A DNA stretch of 18,623 nucleotides from the NCBI GenBank assembly GCA_018971905.1, contig JAGWZS010000015.1, forward strand, positions 1-18,623, given 5' to 3'. Made by a program: the position numbers and the translations under genes. Below the pieces are notes generated by a model. That model did not search any database. It saw only the letters and a list, made by a program, of their open reading frames with translations, and was not told the origin of the DNA. Origin of the DNA: Rhodospirillales bacterium. GTDB lineage: Bacteria > Pseudomonadota > Alphaproteobacteria > Acetobacterales > Acetobacteraceae. Position 1 is the first letter of the stretch, and each line of letters starts with the position of its first letter. Shown here piece by piece: positions 15,031 to 18,623 of this stretch.

Positions 15031-16467
15031 ATGCCAAGCCACCCCACCGCTTCCACGCTCATTCCCGTGATTCTCTGCGGCGGGTCTGGCACCAGGCTCT
15101 GGCCGGTTTCACGCAAGAGCTTTCCCAAGCAGTTCTGGCCGCTTATTTCCGAGGCCCCGATGCTGGCCCAAACCGCCCTGCGCGCCGCCGGGCCAGGCTT
15201 TGAGCCACCGATCGTCGTCGCCAACCAGGACCACCGCTTCGTGGTGGCCGAGCAACTGCGCGATGCCGGTATCGAATCGCCGCAGGTTCTGCTGGAGCCT
15301 GTGGGCCGCAATTCCGCCCCCGCCATTGCCGCCGCCGCCCTGCTGGCCGCCGAAACCAACCCGCAGGCCGTGCTCTGGATCATGGCCGCGGATGCCGCCA
15401 TTCAAGACCTGCCCGCCCTGCACGCAGCCTTGGCCAGCGCCACCGCCGCCGCACGGGCCGGGTATTTCGTCACCTTCGGTATGCAGCCCACCGCGCCGGA
15501 AACCGGCTATGGCTATATCGTCCAGGGCGCGCCGCTGGAGGGCCTGGAGGGCGTACATAAGCTGGAGCGTTTCATTGAAAAGCCAGATGCCGCCCACGCC
15601 GCCGCCATGCTGGCACAAGGCGGGCATCTCTGGAATTCCGGCATGTTCGTATTCCGCGCGGATGTGCTGATCGAGGAGATGCGGTTGCACGCGCCGGATG
15701 TGCTAGCCGCCGTGCAAAACGCCGTGGCCGGGCGCAAGACGGATCTTGATTTCATCCGGCTGGACGAAGCTGGCTTCGCCACAGCACCTGATATCTCCAT
15801 CGACTACGCGATTGCCGAGAAAACCCAAAGGGCCGCCGTGGTGCCGGCTGCGCTGGGCTGGTCGGATGTCGGCTCCTGGTCCGCCCTGGCCGATATCGCC
15901 CCTTGCGATAGCGCGGGCAATTTCACGCATGGCGATGTGGTGCTGGAAGGTGCTCACAATTGCTATGCAAGATCCGACGGCAAACTCACCGCCCTGCTGG
16001 GCGTAAACGATCTTGTGGTCATCACCACCCAGGATGCCGTGCTGGTGGCGCATAAAAGCGAGGCACAGAACGTCAAGAAAATCGTTGATCGGCTGAAGGC
16101 GCAAAAACGGCCTGAGGCCGAGAGCCATAACCGCACCTACCGGCCCTGGGGCTTTTATGAAGGGCTGATCCAGGGCGACCGCTTCCAGGTGAAGCGCATC
16201 GTGGTTTGGCCGGGGCGCAAATTATCCCTGCAGAAGCATTTCCACCGCGCCGAACATTGGGTGGTGGTGGCGGGCTCCGCCCTTGTCACCCGTAATGAGG
16301 AAGAGCTTCTCATCCGCGAGAATGAGAGCATTTACCTTCCGCTGGGCTGCGTGCACCGGCTGGATAATCCAGGCAAAATCCCCCTCACCCTCATCGAGGT
16401 TCAATCCGGCGCCTATCTGGGCGAGGATGATATCGTCCGGCTGGAAGATCATTACGGGCGTAATTAA
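15031..16467 (+). CDS. manC: mannose-1-phosphate guanylyltransferase / mannose-6-phosphate isomerase
   Basis: This bifunctional enzyme makes GDP-mannose for lipopolysaccharide, exopolysaccharide or glycan synthesis: an N-terminal nucleotidyltransferase and a C-terminal cupin-type isomerase. The 478 residues begin MPSHPTAS and then show the pyrophosphorylase signature VILCGGSGTRLWPVSRKSFP (from about 13). FIEKPD follows at 181-186 and WNSGMFVF at 201-208. The cupin part starts near RPWGFYEG (371), with QKHFHRAEHW at 401-410 holding likely metal ligands. I chose ATG 15031. The frame is open 67 codons further upstream, but that part lies over the divergent gene and is not family-like. The stop overlaps the bolA stop. 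No mannose pathway partner is in the window. Confidence 0.95.
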   Translation: MPSHPTASTLIPVILCGGSGTRLWPVSRKSFPKQFWPLISEAPMLAQTALRAAGPGFEPPIVVANQDHRFVVAEQLRDAGIESPQVLLEPVGRNSAPAIAAAALLAAETNPQAVLWIMAADAAIQDLPALHAALASATAAARAGYFVTFGMQPTAPETGYGYIVQGAPLEGLEGVHKLERFIEKPDAAHAAAMLAQGGHLWNSGMFVFRADVLIEEMRLHAPDVLAAVQNAVAGRKTDLDFIRLDEAGFATAPDISIDYAIAEKTQRAAVVPAALGWSDVGSWSALADIAPCDSAGNFTHGDVVLEGAHNCYARSDGKLTALLGVNDLVVITTQDAVLVAHKSEAQNVKKIVDRLKAQKRPEAESHNRTYRPWGFYEGLIQGDRFQVKRIVVWPGRKLSLQKHFHRAEHWVVVAGSALVTRNEEELLIRENESIYLPLGCVHRLDNPGKIPLTLIEVQSGAYLGEDDIVRLEDHYGRN

Positions 16468-16748
16468 GCACCCGCCTCTTCCGGCGTGCGCAGCGTGAGC
16501 GAGAGCGCGTGCATACCGGTGGAAAACTCCCCTGCCAGCGCCTCGTTCACCGCGCGCTGGCGCGCCACGCGGGAAAGCCCCGCGAACGCGGCGGAAACCA
16601 TCGTTACCTTGTAATGGGTCTCGCCCGCGGGCAGGCCATGGCGCCCTGCATGGTTGGCATGGCGCCGGCTTTCATCCTCAATCTTCAGCACGGAAGGCTG
16701 AAACGCCCCTTCCAGTGCCATTTTCATCCGCTCTACCCTGTTGGTCAT
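16464..16748 (-). CDS. bolA: BolA family protein
   Basis: BolA proteins partner with monothiol glutaredoxins in iron-sulfur and iron handling and have a KH-like fold. The 94 residues start MTNRVERMKMALEGAFQPSV. They contain the expected pattern DESRRHANHAG, THYKVTMVSAAFAGLSRVARQRAVNEAL and the C-terminal GMHALSLTLRTPEE, with the conserved His in MHAL. ATG 16748-16746 has a CGGAG site 6 bases upstream. A longer frame upstream over the divergent spacer is not family-like. It diverges from the J-domain gene and converges on manC with a 4-base overlap. The bolA / J-domain / cobS / cobT order recurs in alphaproteobacteria, as I recall. Confidence 0.92.
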   Translation of the reverse strand: MTNRVERMKMALEGAFQPSVLKIEDESRRHANHAGRHGLPAGETHYKVTMVSAAFAGLSRVARQRAVNEALAGEFSTGMHALSLTLRTPEEAGA

Positions 16749-16835
16749 CCTCAACTCCGTTATCTGTCCCGCGCCGGGCGCATGGCGGCGCAAAGCATTA
16801 TTGCCGCGCGCCGCGCGAGCGCGCACATTAGGCGC

Positions 16836-17441
16836 ATGATTTCGTCCGACGACAAGCCGCAGAAAAGACGCCGCGCCTATGCGCCAGACCCGGCCGCCCC
16901 CGGACAGCCTTGCGATACGCCGGGCTGCCCGTACGCGGGCGAGTACCGCGCGCCAAAATCACGCACGGCGCTACGCGAGTTCCATTGGTTTTGCCTGGAG
17001 CATGTGCGCGCCTTCAATGCCTCATGGGATTACTACAAAGGCATGTCAGCGGATGAGATCGAAGCCTCGACCCGCGCTGATTCCTCATGGCAGCGTCCCA
17101 CCTGGCCGCTTGGCCAGAACGGCAAGGCCGCGCGGCTGGAAGAAGCGGTAGAGGCTGAGCTGCACGCCTTCGCCTTCGGCAAGCGCCCCCAGAAACCCGC
17201 CACACAGGGCGCCCCGCCTGAATTGCGCGAACCTTTGCAGATATTCAGCCTTGCTTGGCCGGTAACGCTGGATGTCGTGAAAACCCGCTATAAGGAGCTG
17301 GTGAAACGCCATCACCCGGACGCCAACCATGGCGACCGCAACGCCGAAGAAATTTTAAAGACCATCAACCTTGCTTATGCGGCCCTGCGTGGCAAACTGG
17401 CCCCAGCCCAGCACAGGGAAGCGCAAGCCTCGGCCCCTTGA
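16836..17441 (+). CDS. J-domain protein with N-terminal zinc-type motif
   Basis: J-domain proteins stimulate DnaK ATPase activity and deliver clients. This one is 201 residues with the J domain at the C-terminus (about 138-187), the reverse of classical DnaJ. It carries the essential HPD motif at 160-162 within RYKELVKRHHPDANHG. The N-terminal half has CDTPGC (C26, C31) and FCLEH (C53, H56), a possible metal site, plus WDYYKGMSADEIEA. I start at ATG 16836 with AGG just upstream. The longest open frame starts inside bolA on the other strand and is not credible before this point. It precedes cobS by 56 bases. Its client is unknown. The context suggests an iron-sulfur or cobalamin link, which is inference. 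Confidence 0.88.
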   Translation: MISSDDKPQKRRRAYAPDPAAPGQPCDTPGCPYAGEYRAPKSRTALREFHWFCLEHVRAFNASWDYYKGMSADEIEASTRADSSWQRPTWPLGQNGKAARLEEAVEAELHAFAFGKRPQKPATQGAPPELREPLQIFSLAWPVTLDVVKTRYKELVKRHHPDANHGDRNAEEILKTINLAYAALRGKLAPAQHREAQASAP

Positions 17442-17497
17442 AGGGGCATCCAGCACAGGCCCCGCGCGCCCAGGCGCGAACCATAGGAATTGACTGA

Positions 17498-18505
17498 ATG
17501 AACGACGCCGTGACGACCGAAACCCGCTCCCTGCCGACCTCGGCGATCGACCTGCCAGATACCACGGTAAAGGTGAAAGACGTCTTCGGCTTTGAGTCGG
17601 ATTTGGAGGTGCCAGCTTTCTCGGTGCGCACCGAGCATGTGCCGGAGATCGACACAACCTATAAATTCGACCGCGAAACCACGCTCGCCATTCTGGCCGG
17701 GTTCGCCTTCAACCGCCGCGTGATGATCCAGGGTTATCACGGCACCGGCAAATCCACCCATATCGAGCAGGTGGCGGCGCGCCTCAACTGGCCCTGCATC
17801 CGTGTGAACCTGGACAGCCATATCAGCCGTATCGATCTCGTCGGCAAAGACGCGATTGTGCTGAAGGACGGTAAACAGGTCACGGAATTCCGCGAAGGCA
17901 TCCTGCCCTGGGCGCTGCAACACGCCTGCGCCCTGGTGTTCGACGAATACGATGCCGGCCGCCCGGATGTGATGTTCGTGATTCAGCGCGTGCTGGAGGT
18001 TGAGGGCAAGCTGACATTGCTGGACCAGAACCGCGTCATCCGCCCGCACCCGGCTTTCCGCCTGTTTGCCACCGCCAACACGGTGGGGCTGGGCGACACC
18101 ACCGGGCTTTACCATGGCACCCAGCAGATCAATCAGGGCCAGATGGACCGCTGGAACATCGTTGCCACACTGAACTACCTGCCGCACACGCAGGAAGTTT
18201 CCATCGTGATGGCGAAGATGGGCTACGACCCGAAGGACGAAGCGGCCAAGAAGCGCGTCAGCGCCATGGTGGCACTGGCGGACCTTACCCGGGCGGGCTT
18301 CATCGCGGGAGATCTCTCCACCGTCATGTCGCCGCGCAGCGTCATCACCTGGGCTGAGAACACACGTATCTTCGGCGATATCGGCTTCGCCTTCCGCCTC
18401 ACCTTCCTGAACAAGTGCGACGAGGCAGAACGCCAGACGGTGGCCGAATATTACCAGCGCTGTTTCAACGAAGAGATCCCGACCGGCCTGCGCAAGAGCG
18501 CCTGA
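17498..18505 (+). CDS. cobS: aerobic cobaltochelatase subunit CobS
   Basis: CobS is the AAA+ ATPase that, with CobT, powers cobalt insertion by CobN into hydrogenobyrinic acid diamide in aerobic vitamin B12 synthesis. The 335 residues contain Walker A GYHGTGKS (79-86), Walker B ALVFDEYD (145-152), the [20 protein letters not shown] stretch, and the C-terminal [20 protein letters not shown]. The N-terminus contains [13 protein letters not shown], as in the Rhizobium/Pseudomonas denitrificans family. ATG 17498 has an AGGAA site 9 bases upstream. The stop overlaps the cobT start as TGATG. CobN is not in the window, which is usual because it often maps elsewhere. This is not the unrelated cobalamin synthase also called CobS in enterobacteria. 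Confidence 0.96.
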   Translation: MNDAVTTETRSLPTSAIDLPDTTVKVKDVFGFESDLEVPAFSVRTEHVPEIDTTYKFDRETTLAILAGFAFNRRVMIQGYHGTGKSTHIEQVAARLNWPCIRVNLDSHISRIDLVGKDAIVLKDGKQVTEFREGILPWALQHACALVFDEYDAGRPDVMFVIQRVLEVEGKLTLLDQNRVIRPHPAFRLFATANTVGLGDTTGLYHGTQQINQGQMDRWNIVATLNYLPHTQEVSIVMAKMGYDPKDEAAKKRVSAMVALADLTRAGFIAGDLSTVMSPRSVITWAENTRIFGDIGFAFRLTFLNKCDEAERQTVAEYYQRCFNEEIPTGLRKSA

Positions 18506-18623
18506 TGCCCATGAGCGGCAAGCAGGACCAGGACAAGGCGGAAGACTTCAAGCGCGCGACGGCGGGCGCGCTGCGCGCCATGGCGCATAACGCCGATGTG
18601 CAGGTGGCCTATCAGCCTGGCCC
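18505..18623 (+). CDS. cobT: aerobic cobaltochelatase subunit CobT (partial, N-terminal end)
   Basis: The frame opens at ATG 18505, overlapping the cobS stop (TGATG), and runs to the window edge. It gives 39 residues: [20 protein letters not shown] followed by GALRAMAHNADVQVAYQPG. The FKRATAGALRAMA and VQVAYQPG pieces fit the N-terminus of the CobT von Willebrand-type partner of CobS. An alternative ATG two codons later (18511) is possible. The short visible part plus the position directly after cobS makes the call good. The central acidic region and the metal-binding C-terminal domain are outside the window. Confidence 0.88.
   Translation, partial: MPMSGKQDQDKAEDFKRATAGALRAMAHNADVQVAYQPG

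Noticed and set aside
16509..16835. N-terminal extension of the J-domain gene (109 codons)
   Set aside because: It is antisense to bolA and unlike the family. ATG 16836 has a nearby AGG and gives the expected size.
17426..17442. Palindrome GCCCCTTGAAGGGGC at the end of the J-domain gene
   Set aside because: It would form only a five-pair stem on a five-base loop, has no T tract, and the next gene cobS is 56 bases away. It is too weak to call a terminator.

Overview
The window is an ordinary, dense stretch of bacterial chromosome. Protein family details (separate nuoC and nuoD, the bolA / J-domain / cobS / cobT cluster, an ATP12-type F1 chaperone) and the high-GC codon usage point to an alphaproteobacterium, most likely Rhodospirillales and perhaps Acetobacteraceae. 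That last step is inference from protein similarity by eye. I see no prophage, transposon, CRISPR array or defence island, and no clearly new multi-gene system.

Left part, minus strand (1-9258). Read in the direction of transcription, it is tRNA-Leu(UAG), tig, clpP, clpX, lon, hupB, tRNA-Val(UAC), tRNA-Asp(GUC), nuoA, nuoB, nuoC, nuoD (cut by the window edge). It joins the proteostasis block (trigger factor, ClpP peptidase, ClpX unfoldase, Lon protease, HU) to the start of the respiratory complex I operon. The order tig-clpP-clpX-lon-hupB is the same as in Escherichia coli. Intrinsic terminators follow tig, clpP, lon and hupB. A strong hairpin without a T tract follows clpX, and its distal arm carries a possible heat-shock promoter for lon. 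nuoA-nuoD are tightly packed, with a 4-base gap and two overlaps.

Middle part, plus strand (9358-12817). An AsmA-family envelope protein, an ATP12-family F1-ATPase assembly chaperone and a 53-codon acylphosphatase remnant are chained by two ATGA stop/start overlaps. The remnant keeps both ends of the acylphosphatase fold but lacks the centre and is probably non-functional.

Right part (12800-18623). gabT (plus) meets a creatininase-family hydrolase (minus) tail to tail, and manC (plus) meets bolA (minus) tail to tail. Both pairs overlap by exactly 4 bases at their stop codons. Divergent from bolA is a zinc-motif J-domain protein, followed by cobS and the start of cobT, the AAA+ part of the aerobic cobaltochelatase for vitamin B12.

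No stretch of more than 300 bases lacks a gene. The longest spacers are about 190-220 bases (nuoA to tRNA-Asp, clpX to clpP, clpP to tig) and hold terminators and leaders. Several start codons were placed downstream of the longest possible reading frame (nuoC, hupB, clpX, tig, gabT, manC, bolA and the J-domain gene), using ribosome-binding sites, family N-termini or overlap with a tRNA or promoter.
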